Below are positions 10,623 through 23,357 of a DNA stretch of 64,000 nt, piece by piece (position 1 is the first letter of the stretch; each line of letters opens with the position of its first letter). The notes below the pieces were generated by a model. It saw only the letters and a program-made list of their open reading frames with translations, ran no database searches and was not told where the DNA came from. The position numbers and the translations under genes were made by a program. Location of the stretch: the NCBI RefSeq assembly GCF_029784155.1, contig NC_073691.1, forward strand, positions 133,544,394-133,608,393, read 5' to 3'. Origin of the DNA: Uranotaenia lowii. Its lineage: Eukaryota; Arthropoda; Insecta; Diptera; Culicidae.

Positions 10623-13383
10623 GGGTGATTTGCTAATCGTTGCACAGCTAAGCACATGATTTTGGTTTTTGTGCTATATTTTTGTCATTTCAGCCGAATG
10701 CACTCAATTTTTTTGTCAATTGTACTCATACAAGATTGGTCAACAAAATCCAAAAGTTCAAGTGTTCGAAAAAAGTGACGTAAATATGTAAAAAAATATT
10801 TAAAACAGCTTGTCTGCGCCCAATAGTTGCACAGGCACATTTTATTTCGTGCCTAATGTTGCCGATTTTTTTTCCAATAGTTGCACATTTTAAAAACCTT
10901 CATAAGGCTCAGCCACCATGTGATCAAAGAGGCTGATATTTGTTACGGAAGCTTATTATGAGATCATCAAGTTCAAATGAAATTCAATTTGTGGACGGCC
11001 CCTTTTGAGGGGGGTCTTCCATATAAACCGTCTAATGCACAATTGGAAAATTCGGATCCAAAATCGAAAAAAAACACGAAGCCGCCGGTTTGAGAGTCTG
11101 GAATAGCATTTATCATACGCGAAATTTTCTCAGAAACTCAAATCTGCTGCTTAATTTAACTGGGACTATTTGAGTAAAGTGTTATTTGACCCTTTTTGCC
11201 CAGTATTGAGTTTTTTCTTTATATGTCCTACCAACATGCAATTTTTTGTCATTGAAATTCCACAGTAGGAACTGAAAGGTATTGAACTTTTTTTTTAAAG
11301 GACGCAGTTTGATTTGCCCTCCTTTACCCCTTTGAAGAAAAATGATTTTATAAAATAATTGCTTAAGAACTCACTAGGAAGTCGATCGATTTTTACATAA
11401 TGGATATCAATTTAAAGCTCAAAATAGATTCAACCACGCTCAAAGTTTCAGGACTTTCGTCTGATACATTGAATATATCTTTTAAAAAAGGTAATTTATT
11501 TTGAATATCTTTTTCATGAACGAGGGATTATTTGTAATGAATGTAACCTCTGTAGCATATCATCAATCTTCAAGAAACACTCCTTTCGCATTGAAATCTT
11601 TCTCAACAATTTCTCGGCTGAAAAACTTTTTTGATCAGATCAAGTTTCACGAAGTTATGTCGAAGATTTCCTACAGTACAATATTTTGACAGTACTATTA
11701 TCAAAATCGGGGGGTTTGCTGTTGACATGAAATACAGTTTTTTAAGATTTGTCATCTCGAAATTTAAGAAACAGGGATTTTTAGAACAATGTTTAGATTC
11801 TTTGCATAAACTGTTGAGTGGATGGTCGGGAGGAACGATTTCAAAAAAAATCTGATAAAAAAAGTAGTCCCTCAAAGTCAAAGCAGTTTAAGTTACTTTT
11901 ACACTTTTCACACATTGCAAAGTGCCCGACTTTTAAATACATAGATATATTTTTCAACGAGTTTAATAATCTCAGAATTTCAATTTTAAAATTTGATGAT
12001 AAAAAAAATATATTTATGGAAATGTGAAGTGTCTTTGAATAAAGGTTGAATTATGAAAAATCAACTTTGGTTGCATAAAATATGAAAATTCTGAGTGGAA
12101 AAAAGTTTATTAGAGCACAGAAATTAATAAAATTAATAGTCAAACGTAAATATCCACATATTTAACAAAAAATCATGTCATATTCATAGACAATCCAAGT
12201 TGTATGTAATCAATGAACATGTTCAATTTTATATGGAATTTGTAAGGAAGAAGGCATTTTTGCAAATGAAATCATCCAGAAAATTCAAATATGCTTGAAA
12301 AGTAGTTTGTCTTTGATAAGATATTGATTTTAACTATTTTTATGCTTCATTTTTCGCCAATGTGAGTGGAAGCAAAGTATTTCACGAAAAAAGTTATGAC
12401 AATTTCAAAATAGAAAAAAATGGATTCCATTGAAAAGTATTTTAAAATTGCAGCTTTTAATAATTTCATGACATGTTTTTGCGAAGCTTTCATAAATCAA
12501 CAAGCGCATTGGCTATGCAAAGCAGTTAATTGTGATTTGTTTGATTTTCATCCTACGGTTAAACAGTTTTCAAATTAGCAATCAAAAACACTGAAATTTA
12601 AATTTTCGCTTTGAATTTTTTGTATGACATCGAATATCATTTCTGGGATATAAGTTAGGATTGTTTTTTGTTCACATGAAATGTATTGCAAAAACCAAAA
12701 AATATTTCAAAAAACAAAAAAATAAGTTTTTCAAACATTTAATACATCTCTGGTGATTTTTGAATGAAAATTTTCATTTCCCGTACAAAATCAAAACGCG
12801 TTGCGCGAATTCAGGAATAATTAAGTGAGTACTGATTTTTTCAAAAATTTTGATTATATTTTTGGCAGTAAATTCAACCAAAAAATGTTTATAGTAGTAT
12901 GAATATTTATAAGTTTTAAATTTCCATACAAAGTTTGTAGCGGACTTATGTACAACAATGGGGCAGAAGGAGATTGAGCCGACCAATTGTTGCCCGATCC
13001 GATATTTTCCCTGGTTATGTATAGATAGTAATTTTTTTCAAAATCATGATGTTAAAATTGTCCAACAAACGTTTCGTAAAGAAAACCGATACGAAAAATG
13101 TTTTATTCGAACGTTAAACCTTATTTACCGTAGAAGGAATCCTAAAGTTTTGTTTAACAATTAGCAGAAAAATTGCGCGAAAAAAACAAGAAAAATTGAA
13201 ACTGTCGTTAGATGCATATTTTACAACAGAAAATCTTGTAAAATGCCTCAATTCATCAGTAAACATTCCAATTAACATGATTCAGTAGAGGTTTTGGGAA
13301 AAATAGAAAAACAGCTCAAATATTGACAATTTTAGACGTTCTGTGCAACAATGGGTAAGGGGACAACGATTGGCAAATCACCC
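10623..13383. mobile_element. 2.8 kb TIR element, TA target duplication
   Basis: Ends are GGGTGATTTGCTAATCGTTG and, on the opposite strand, GGGTGATTTGCCAATCGTTG. Each is bounded by TA (10621-10622 and 13384-13385). Removing the element and one TA restores the interrupted LINE reading frame (LLYI continuing as SDICKLSLFGTSMLFADGT), which fixes the boundaries. No transposase was recognised among the internal open frames (the longest is about 90 codons), so it is probably non-autonomous, perhaps mobilised by a Tc1/mariner-type enzyme. A partial relative lies at about 39870-40053. Confidence 0.85.
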
Positions 13384-13385
13384 TA

Positions 13386-13720
13386 AGTGACATATGTAAA
13401 CTTTCACTATTTGGTACATCAATGCTTTTTGCTGACGGCACAGCACTTTTCTTTACTGGGAAATCTCGGAACATTAATATCGATAACCTAGAATAAGATT
13501 TAAAATAACAATCTGCATATTTCAACAATTTTACTATTTAAACTAACCAAAAGCAAAATATATGATATTTCGCTCTTCCAAAAAAGTTTACCACCACATG
13601 GAGACCTAAATATGAACCAGTTAGTTATAGAAGAAGTGAAAACCTTCAAATTCAAGGGTATTCATCTGGATAATACCCCAGCAAACATGAAATCGTATCA
13701 GAAATGATAACTCAAGTCGT
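13386..13720 (+). pseudogene. decayed LINE reverse transcriptase, 3' part
   Basis: Continuation of the LINE cut at 10621. The text reads SDICKLSLFGTSMLFADGTALFFTGK: FADG stands in place of the FADD of RT motif C, so the second catalytic Asp is lost. This is followed by NIDNLE and, further on, MNQLVIEEVKTFKFKGIHLD, which resembles the region after motif D. Stops interrupt every frame. Similarity fades after about 13710. Confidence 0.75.
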
Positions 13721-14690
13721 TTACCATGGTGTTGCGAATCGCAATTCCAACGGCAAAATGTCGTTTGAAGTCAGTTTTAATCGGATATGAACGAAAGTCC
13801 ACAATGTTTGTAAATTTTGAAATGATTTTGCTCCCGCGCGGGCTTCAAGTGAGAAAAACATCGTTTTGTTCTCTCTGTAACCAGCAGTCCCAAGTAACAA
13901 TTTTAGCTTTATTATGGTCAGCAAAATATCGTTTGGACTATCGCATTAATCTTCATAAAAAGCTAAAGCGCATTCTATAACATCACCTGGACTCTAATAA
14001 AGCCAAAATCTATTTGGCCATACCCTAGAAACGTCATCAAGACATATAATTGTTGGTCATCAATGTTGGTCACCAAAGCTTTTAAAAAGCTATTATAAAA
14101 CATGTTAGAAATTTTTGTTTTTTTCGGTTCTGTCAGTTCTCGGAGTTTTTTTTTTTATTTTTTCCAGCAACCATAATGGTTGATGAATGATGATTGCATT
14201 ATTCAGATATGATCTGGTAAAATTAATAGCTAAAAAAAACCAATGTTTTAACCATATATTGAGCTTCTTTTCTACTGCCAGTCAAGATTTTAGGTAAAAT
14301 GTATATGAAATAGTATCTTAAAATAAATGCGCCTCGTCAAATCTGATGGTCAATCATGATGGAATTGATGGAAAAAGGCCTGAATTTTTTTTTCCAATGC
14401 TTGCATTGTGAATCCATCAACATGGCGTCATTTTGTGCCCTTCGATTTTGCAACCAACATGGCGTGAGTCAATTCATAGTTTTATTATGGTTTAATGATG
14501 ACCCCAAAAAAAGCTACGATTTGACGTTTCTCTCGCAAGCCAACCAATTACACGCTAAGGTTGAGTTCCTCATTTCTGAGTTGTTAATCATTAGTACAGT
14601 AAATGAGGACAGACTTTTTGAATGAAAAGGGATTGGTTTCGAATGACCCATGGAATAAATCATGAGTTTTAGTCGAATTTCGTTGTCTGA

Positions 14691-14984
14691 CGCCATCTTG
14701 AAATCCAAGATGGCGGCTTCCGCTGAACTTTAAAATGGTGTAAATGACTTGAAATCGCATGAAACCCCAACAAAATGGGTATCGGGTGAAAGGGCTAAAC
14801 GAGTAGAAGTTGAATTTCGCTATCAGACGCCATCTTGAAATCCAAGATGGCGGCATCCGCTCAACTTTTAATGCTTAATCCTGACAAAAAGTCGCATTAA
14901 ACCACCACTATACGGGTATTGGGTGAAAAGGCTAAACTAGAAGTCGATTTTTTTTCCGACGCCATCTTGAAATCCAAGATGGCA
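14691..14984. repeat. palindrome array, left arm (3 modules)
   Basis: Three copies of CGCCATCTTG-AAATC-CAAGATGGCG at 14691-14715, 14828-14852 and 14960-14984 (the last ends GGCA), spaced 137 and 132 bp. The 10-bp stem is perfect in the first two. Between them lie similar segments containing GAATTTCG and GGGTGAAAGGGCTAAAC. Each arm of every palindrome contains CAAGATGGCG(G), the known YY1/Pho core (GCCAT). Binding is inference. Confidence 0.9.
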
Positions 14985-15510
14985 GCTTCCACTGAATTTA
15001 AAATACTGTTAATCAATGAAAATCGCTTGAACACAACTTTTTTCACGTAATACTACATTAAAACTACTATTTTAAGACAATTTAGATCATTTTAAATCCC
15101 TTTTATTATTTTTTCATTATGTTTCTAATGCATTTAGCACTTTTCTTGTTTTGTTTATAGTTTTTGTTTTTTTTTGCCATTTATGTAATTCTATTATTCC
15201 TTTCATGCTATTATGTTTAAATAGTATTGGTCTTATTCTTGCAAAAACTATAAGGTTATGTTGTTTCTGTTAACCGTCTGATTTAGGCACATGTGCCAAA
15301 TTCGATGTTGCCAAAATCGAATGTTGCCAAAAACGAACGGGGTCTGTATTGTGGTGGTTTTTGTGGGATTTTCAGTCACTTACAGATTTTCAGAGAAACG
15401 CGAAAACAGATATTTGACTTCTATCATTTAGCCTTAGCACCCAATACAATATATTTGGGAGTTTCATGCTATTTTCATTCATTTACAGTATTTTTAAGTT
15501 CAGCTGAAGC

Positions 15511-16076
15511 CACCATCTTGGATTTCAAGATAGCGTCAGAATGCAAAAATAAACTTTTTATAGCTTATCCCAATTGACAAACACCCATATTTTGGAGGTT
15601 TCATGCGATATTCAATGATTTAGAGCATTTTTAAAGTTAATAGAAAGCTGCCATCTTGGATTTCAAGATGGCGTAAGATAGCAATATTCGACTTCTACTC
15701 GTTAAGCCCTTCCACCCACTACCACCTGGGTTTCATGTCATTTTAAGTCATTTACTACATTTTAAAGTTTAGCGGAAGCCGCCATCTTGGATTTCAAGAT
15801 GGCGTCAGATAGCGAAATTCAACTTCTACCGGTTGATTTCTTTCAACTTATACCCCTATAATATAGGTTTTATGCGATTTTCAGTCATTTACAGTATTTT
15901 CAAGTTGAGTGGTAGCCGCCATCTTGGATTTAAGATGGCGACGGGCAACGAAATTTGACTTCTACTCGTTTATTACTTTCACCTCATAACAATATTGTGA
16001 AGGTTTCACGATATTTTCAGTAATTAACAGCTTTGAAAATAAAAGCGGAAGCCGCCATCTTGAATTAATGATGGCG
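15511..16076. repeat. palindrome array, right arm (5 modules, inverted)
   Basis: Five modules of CGCCATCTTG-GATTT-CAAGATGGCG at about 15511, 15649, 15780, 15917 and 16053, spaced 131-138 bp. The first, fourth and fifth are imperfect. Flanking text (GCGTCAGATAGCGAAATT followed by CAACTTCTAC) is the reverse complement of that around the left-arm modules, so the two arms form one large inverted repeat. Confidence 0.9.
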
Positions 16077-16635
16077 TCAAGCAACAATTTTTTTCCTACT
16101 ATTTGGGCCCTTTCACTCAATACTCATATTGTAAAGATATTCATATCACTTTCGGTGATTTCAAGTTTTCAAAGATGTCTTTTTTTAATTTTAACTCAAA
16201 ACCAACACGCATAACTTACCAAAAATGTGTAAAAATGGGAGTTCCAATTCAAATATGTGCTATCTAATCTGAGCGTGTCCTGTTTTGACATCTTGATCGA
16301 GAACTGTCACTAAGTTTTATGGCGGTTTAATAATCATGCACTGAGTGCTATTATAGAACATGCAAAAGAAAGCTTGGAGCAAACTTCTAGGTTTGTGTTT
16401 TATTATGGTTTAAAAAGAGCATTCATAACTCTTTCAAAATAACTAAAACAGCATGTTTAATAAAAGTTTTATTAGCGTTTTCAAAACCATCTGAAAACAT
16501 ATGGTCGAAAAAAAATTATAAGCATTCTGCATGACCATAATAAAACCGTCATAAAACGAGCTGCACAAAAAAATGCCATAATTAAACCATAATAAAACTT
16601 CCTAATGCTAGTTGGCATAATCTGTGTTACTTGGG

Positions 16636-18047
16636 ATAGATCATAAATTCGACATCATTCCGATTTAAAATTTTGAATCCGATCATATATTTTTATTTTC
16701 GTCGAAGATTGATTTCAGAAGCTATTATCGCGCCAGCACTAAAGTTTACTTCGGAAGTTCGGACTTTCGTCAAAGTAAAATGAAGTATTAGATTGTCGGA
16801 ATTCTGTGATCTGCTGTGAGTCGATGTTTTTTTCAATAATATTTGAAACAGCTCATATGTTTAGGTGAGTCGACGTTTATAAACGTATATTTTAAATACA
16901 CAATATTTGGTCACTATTTTGACTGGAATCATAAAAATAAGCGTCTTTACGATTTTTCTTCACCTGAATTTATGCCTGAAGTATTAGCCTTTTTTGAGTA
17001 TGAAAGAGTTGAAAAAGTTGTGGAAAATTAAAATTTCCAGAACAAAATGGGGGTTAATTAATCAATCTATCTTTTGAGTATCAATGTCAAAAAAACAGAA
17101 CTGTTTCAAACAAAAAATTTAAATTAAAAAAATAAAAACAAAACATCTGCCAAAAAAATCTTTGCATTAACTTATGTAAAAAAATTAATAAATTGGTGAG
17201 TATTTTGAAAAATTTGTTTCAAATGTTTTTTTTTTACTTTCCACCAAATACGCAAACTAAAACTAAACATGGACTGATGGAACTGACATAATGGACACAA
17301 ATATTACAAAATAAGTTCAAAAACTGACCCTTTTGATATCATTTTAAAACTTCTAATAAATGCTATGCATATTTAAAGATGGCTACAAAATTTGTGTTTT
17401 GCTTATCTTTTTCTAAACTTTCTATTATCGATTAGCGATTAGCGCTTTTTTAAAGATCGTTAACTTTTACGCAACATTTAGCGGTTTTAATTAGCGATCG
17501 CTTATTTTTAGCGAGTTAGCGATGCCGAACACTGGAATTGAGTAATATTGAGCAATGGAATAACTGGAAAATATTGAAGCTAGCAACGATTTGAAGGCTA
17601 TGAGAGTAAAATCTTTTGTTCTGTTGCATTCTTCCGATAAGTACGAATAAAATGTCGGGTAACGCCCAATTGGTGCTTTTTTCGTCGCTTTTGAAAAATT
17701 TCAAATTTATTTTTGTATATTCCCTTCACTTTGGAAGGTAAATGCTGTTTTTTCAACTTTCATTTGATCATTCTACAGGGTCCGGCAATTGAACTGCTAC
17801 ATAACTTCAGGAGTGATTATTACGAAGAATACTAAACCGAGTTAGATGACACCTTGTCACCTTGTTAACATTATGTCTAAGATGTCAGAGTATATTTTTG
17901 TTAATTTTGTAATCAAGTGTTTTTTTATGTAAAAATAGTCCTCGAACCTTAACGTAGTGCTTTGATTGCCTAGTTCCGGGCTGTGAAACGGTAGAAAGAC
18001 ATATTTCGTGAGTTGTCCAATGAGTGCCTATGTTTTATTTTATTTTG
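16636..18047. other. AT-rich stretch, no gene recognised
   Basis: Short frames only. A cluster of TTAGCGATTAGCG-like words at about 17425-17525 forms local inverted repeats and may be the end of a small element. Confidence 0.4.
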
Positions 18048-18780
18048 GCTCTCACTTGGAAGATACCTGGAGATCAGAAGTACCCAAGTATAGTATGGTG
18101 GGGACCGTCAAGCTACTGTGGCGACACCTACCATGGTGAAGATCATCAAGATGCATCCCGAGAGAATTTCTTGGCGTAGTAACACTAAATTGCCGATAGA
18201 TTTGAATACACCGGCTCGAAATCGCCATCGGATCTTGGGAGATGATCTTTAGGCCCAGCATTACAAGATCCTTCGGTTTTAAACCCTCTCGTTTGAACAG
18301 AAGCAAGAGTGGGTAGAAAGGGCGAAGGCGCAGCTTACGCGGTCCGCGCATGAAAAATTTGGAGAATATCGTGTTGGTTCGTGAAAAAACAGAACTACAG
18401 ATTTTGGTTGCCAGAAAGATCACAATCCTATGCAAACGTATTAAAGGCCACAAGACGACAGAAATCTGTCTTATTAAAGGTCTGGTCGGAATCCCCGTAC
18501 TTTCCTGGTGAAGATCAACCGGACACCCTGAAGAGGTGTAGATCAATAAATTTACGTATCGAAAATAGTTCTACGGCATGTTCTCGAACTGTAGACCCGT
18601 CCCAATTTTGGTTTTGATTGGATTGAAGTTTTTCAGCAGAACTTCGCATTGGCTTACGAAGAAAAGAGGTCCCAATTTTTGTGTGCGAATTTTTTTCGAG
18701 GGTTATTTTCGAGTACGGAGTGGTCGAGGAGTACCACAAAATCCACCTGCGGGCTTTTTAGAATATGTGCCTTGAGCTTC
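18048..18780. other. GC-richer coding-like sequence, unidentified
   Basis: Composition differs from the AT-rich flanks and fairly long frames are open on both strands: minus 18052-18546 (164 codons) and plus 18381-18617. Plus-strand segments such as VKIIKMHPERISWRSNTKLPIDL and EWVERAKAQLTRSAHEKFGEYRV look protein-like but lie in frames broken by stops. I do not recognise a family. Candidates are a decayed processed gene copy, a retroelement segment, or an integrated viral fragment; none is supported. Confidence 0.3.
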
Positions 18781-19234
18781 TGCAGCGGCAAGGATAAAAA
18801 ATCGAAAGGCGCCAATGAATTTTGAAAATATGATCTGTTTTGATGTAAATCGTATTAAATTTAAAAGAAAAAGTTTTTGTTTTGATCAAATTATTTGTAA
18901 GTTCAAATGTCGGAACCTGTATAATTGTATATGGAACGTACATACATATATTAAAACAGCATAAGAATATAGCTACAAAAATGTTTGCTGGGACTCTTTC
19001 AAGGAATTGTCATACATAAAATCTTGAAAAACGAATTTCCCCTCTTTGCGGTGTTCTCTGGAGGTTACGACATTTTGTGCTTCAACATGTCTTATTGAAA
19101 CTCTATTATGCTTACATCCACTCAGTTTTAAATTACCTTATTTATGTTTGGAGTCGAGCATCTCAATCACACCTACAAAAGTTTCAATCATTGTAAAGAT
19201 GATGTTTAATGATCATTTACAATCTCCCTGTGCT
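18781..19234. other. AT-rich sequence
   Basis: No coding or repeat signature recognised. Confidence 0.35.
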
Positions 19235-21133
19235 ATTAGACTGAGTCGATTTGGGGTTATTTTTGAATTTCTCAAACCCTGGGGTCTAAAAAGCTTCGTC
19301 TTGGTCGAAAAGTCATCCTTGATTTTTTGTAGAATTTCGAAGTTACGTTTACATGAGTAAATTTGAACTTTTAGGTTTGTATGGGAAAATAAGATATTTT
19401 GTACTGAAAAATCAACCTCTTGTTTTTTTCTTCTGTGGAGCAGAGCCAGCTGATAGTTTTTGTGCCAATTTATTCCTAAAAGGAAATTTTTCGCTGAACA
19501 ACAACAAGAGCCAATAACTTTTTTTTTCCTAATAAGATACGAAGTTACGGTCTTTGACGAAGTTGACGGTCTTTGACAAAGACAGCGGAGAATTTCCTTT
19601 TAGGAATAAATTTGCACAAAAACTGTCAGCTGGTTCTGCTCCACAGAAGAAACACAAAAGATGTTGATTTTTCAGTACAAAATATCCTATTTTCCCATAC
19701 AAACCTAAAAGTTCAAATTTACTCATATAAACATTACTTAAAAATTCTACAAAAATCAAGGATGACTTTTGGACCAAGACGAAGCTTTTAAGACCCCAGG
19801 AGGAAGGACTGGCAACATTGCCAAGTTCAAGTGGTTGTTTCGAGACGCGGTGTCGTAATTTTAGTTTTTTCTGGTGTAATCTATCGAATTAATGTTTTTT
19901 GGCTGGTTGTTCGGTAGCGCGGTGATTAGTTTTCGTCGTAACAGTAAAATTACAAAAAAAAATTAGTGCTTTAGTCTGTTTTTGAGTGATTTTGTGATGT
20001 TGGGTTGGAAGAAATTGTTGTTGCAATAATGGCGACGCTAAGAAGATCTGATTTGAAGATAGTGAGCTTGTGTTTTAAAAGCTTGCGTCATACGTGTGAA
20101 AAGCTCTGACGGTTTGTAACGGGAGTAACGGGCGTTACTTCAACGAAGTTGGTTATTATTATGCAATGCAATATTGCATGCAAAATGTGATTCCCCTGGT
20201 GGCAGGTTCTGAAATGATTTTTTGAAGAAGAAAATGTGTTTAGTGGTGGACACCGTGGATTGAAAAGCTAAGTATGTACATATTTAATTAATTTACTAAC
20301 AAAGTTCATTCAAGATCATAAGTGTGTGTGTGTGTGCGTGTTTTTTTTTGCTCGTTGTTTTTCTTTAGTAAAAAAACAGAAACAAATAATAGTCTTTTGA
20401 CGTTCATCGATGAATATGAAAAATCGTAAAAAATTTCTAAATCAAAGGATTTTGTAAATTCAGAAGAAGAAAAATCAATGTAATGTTAGTGTTCTTGCTC
20501 TTCTTCTCGTTTTAAACTTTAAACGCGTGATAAAATTCGGTGAGTTGCATCGTTACCAAGTGCATTGTACGTGTATGAAAGTGCCACGTTAGGACGCTTT
20601 GCTCTTCTCGTCTTAAGCGCACGGTTAAATTCGGTTTGTTACGCCGGTGCTAAGTACATTGTTAGTTAGGACATATAAAAACGCGATGTACTCGATAGTG
20701 TGCGACGCGACGATTTTTAACTTTGCTTTGATCACATCCCTTCCCAAAGGGAATCCAGATCTTATTTACCTTCCCCACTAACAAACCACCCTTCCTGTGA
20801 CGACCGTGGAGATTTAGAGGTGTATTCGGTCTCTAGTAGCAACGGAAGTCGAACTAACAATCCTTCCCTTCCCCGATGAACCGTAAGGACGTGGCCGGCG
20901 CCGTTATTGACCATATAAGAAAAGGAACCTTCGAAACGTGCACACAGAAAATGGTAAGCTAATCCCAAGCCCCATTTATTTGGATCTATGTGCAATTTTG
21001 ATGGTTCTTGTCAATCACGGAGTAGCAACTACTGAAATGTACGGTTTATCTAAGCTCAAGCTCAAGCTCAAGACGAAGCTTTTAAGACCCCAGGGTTTGA
21101 GAAATTCAAAAATGACCCAAAATCGACTCAGTC
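19235..21133. mobile_element. foldback element split by a LINE fragment
   Basis: The left arm at 19238-19500 (from GACTGAGTCGATTTGGGG to AAGGAAATTTTTCGCTG) recurs in reverse complement at 19583-19800, and its outermost 60 bases recur at 21073-21133. The arms are therefore about 260 bp. The right arm is interrupted after AAGACCCCAGG (about 19800) by 1.27 kb, after which the arm repeats AGACGAAGCTTTTAAGACCC and then completes. No coding sequence; probably non-autonomous. Confidence 0.8.
19801..21070 (+). mobile_element. 5'-truncated LINE 3' end inserted in foldback
   Basis: Bounded by a duplication of about 23 bp (AGACGAAGCTTTTAAGACCC plus CAGG) of the host foldback. Its downstream end is a short hexamer run (AAGCTC, four times) at about 21047-21070, a common 3' terminus of mosquito non-LTR elements. 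The last 300 bp before that (with CCTTCCC, GTAAGGACGTGGCCGGCG and GCCGTTATTGACC) has the feel of a LINE 3' UTR. No RT frame is present. The LINE assignment is inference from this end structure. Confidence 0.55.
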
Positions 21134-22077
21134 TACTATGTTATACACAACCAAACTTATTTACTCATCCGATTCTCATAACGTTTTACAATTAGTAGAT
21201 CTTTGTGATTTCCAAACCATAATGTACTTCTTCGAGAATATTCACTCATCAAATATCATCCAAAACATCAATTTTCAACTGCTATAGTAACACACAATAC
21301 CCGTCTATTGAATTATCTACAACCCTGTCGGTCGTTTACAATGATTAGGCAGAAACGAATTTCTTTCATCGGTAGAACCAAAAATAATAATTTACTCAAT
21401 GATCTGAAAGCAATGAATTTTAGATATATATTCAAAATAAAACTGGTTCAACAATTTAACGGGAAAATTAGTCGTTAAATAAATCGAACAAAGCTCGTTT
21501 TATTATATAACAGTTTATAATTATGTAGCGTTAATTTTATGTAATCTTAATCCTCAAATGAAAAATATCTTTTTGATTCTAGAACAATCTTATTTGTTTG
21601 AATTGTTTGAATTTTGTTTTTCCCAAACATGAATCTTTCCCATTGACGTTCGTAGTGTAAGTTAGTTTGTATAGTATCTGTCGCATTTCCTCGCAATTAA
21701 TTAAAAAATTTGAGTTCTCAAGTTGATTGTCTCAAATCTCAAGTTGATTGATTGGTTAACTGTCATTTTTTTGCTGAGTGACCCTGATAGCCCTAATAAA
21801 AATCTAAAAATGAGAAATTGTAGAGCTCGTTTCAGAAAAAGTCCGAAAATTTTATGTACCGTTCCTCAGATATCGCATCGGGAAAGTAAAGTTCGGGTCA
21901 TATGGACCCTAACCGCAAAGGAAGGATATCCTTACTAAGCAAGGCGTGATAATTATTATTTTATTTTAACCATTTAATTTTTTTTTGTCAATTATAAGCT
22001 TATTTACTCAATAAAAAGTTTTTTTTGTGGATGTTCTAAATGTCCTTTTATTTTAATAAAAAATACATACATTCTCT
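21134..22077. other. AT-rich sequence
   Basis: No gene recognised. Around 21892-21935 a segment (GTTCGGGTCATATGGACCC) contains an imperfect dyad; a GGGTCATATTGACCC word recurs near 41752. It could be a small element end. Confidence 0.35.
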
Positions 22078-22191
22078 TAGCCGATTTAGACATTTTCATA
22101 TGTGATGAAAGAAATTAGAGAAACATGAACTATCAAAGAACGAAAGAACATAAGCCGTAAATATCGTGAAAATTTCGAAAAAGATACAACG

Positions 22192-22266
22192 GCTCACCGA
22201 CAGGACTTGAACCTGCAATCTCCGCTTCGGTACAACGGCGCGTTAGCCAATTCCACCACGGTGAAC
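22192..22266 (-). other. tRNA-like module 1
   Basis: A 75-nt segment with a full 7-bp acceptor-like stem (GTTCACC with GGTGAGC, one G-T pair) and a good T-arm (GCAGG-TTCAAGT-CCTGT). The D-arm region reads GTGGTGGAATTGGCTAAC. The anticodon arm does not fold convincingly, so this is a tRNA-derived module, not a called tRNA gene. Confidence 0.5.
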
Positions 22267-22692
22267 GTGATGGAACCGGCGAACACGAGCAATCGAGCTC
22301 TGCCGATCAACTGCTGGACCTTCTATCGAAACACCATGTATATCCCGCATGTGATCTTTCCCTCTATTGATCTCTCTTGTTTCTCTAACCCCACCCATCG
22401 ACTCGGGATTTTAGCCGAGCGAGCACATGGTCGATTACTTCGGGTTTGCCGCAACTTACGGTCAGATGAAGAAGCAATCAGTGCCGCTCAAGGTTCCGAG
22501 CAGACCAGTTACACAGGGAGGTGTTGCTCTGTTGAAATCAATACTGATGTTATGAAATCGCTTGGTACATCTTTGTACCTGAAAATGATCACATTTTCAT
22601 ATGTGATGAAAGAAATTAGAGAAACATGAACTATCAAAGAACGAAAGAACATAAACCGTAAATATCGTGAAAATTTCGAAAAAGATACAACG

Positions 22693-22767
22693 GCTCACCG
22701 AAAGGACTTGAACCTGCAATCTCCGCTTCGGTACAACGGCGCGTTAGCCAATTCCACCACGGTGAAC
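22693..22767 (-). other. tRNA-like module 2
   Basis: Second copy of the module at 22192, with CCGACAGG changed to CCGAAAGG on the plus strand. This weakens one T-stem pair. Confidence 0.5.
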
Positions 22768-23357
22768 GTGATGGAACCGGCGAACACGAGCAATCGAGCT
22801 CTGCCGATCAACTGCTGGACCTTCTATCGAAACACCATGTATATCCCGCATGTGATCTTTCCCTCTATTGATCTCTCTTGTTTCTCTAACCCCACCCATC
22901 GACTCGGGATTTTAGCCGAGCGAGCACATGGCACGTGGCCTCCCTGTGTAACTGGTCTGCTCGGAACCTTGAGCGGCACTGATTGCTTCTTCATCTGACC
23001 GTAAGTTGCGGCAAACCCGAAGCAATCGACCATGTGCTCGCTCGGCTAAAATCCCGAGTCGATGGGTGGGGTTAGAGAAACAAGAGAGATCAATAGAGGG
23101 AAAGATCACATGCGGGATATTGGGATTGGGCCTGCTAAAAAGAATAAAGCCTGCTCTTTACTCCTACACAGATTTCCATAAGAATGACAGCTAATCGGAG
23201 TGAAATTGGAGTGAAGGCTATTTCTCTCTCTGTTTAACACACGAGAATTCGTATACCGGGACTGCGAGCGCGCCCATCGCCCATACATGGTGTTTCGATA
23301 GAAGGTCCAGCAGTTGATCTGCAGAGCTCGATTGCTCGTGTTCGCCGGTTCCATCAC

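Larger units (their letters stand above)
13889..16635. mobile_element. TIR element of the CCCAAGTAAC family, copy 1
   Basis: The left end is CCCAAGTAACAATTTTAG and the right end, reverse complemented, is CCCAAGTAACACAGATT. Subterminal words such as TTTTATTATGGT appear at both ends in opposite orientation. No transposase recognised. The interior carries a two-armed array of palindromes (14691-16076) described separately. Related ends bound the elements at 23909-25511 and 35742-36633; flanking TA bases are not preserved here. Confidence 0.7.

Noticed and set aside
18052..18546. 164-codon minus-strand frame as a gene
   Set aside because: No recognisable domain, protein-like text also on the other strand, no splice or promoter context.
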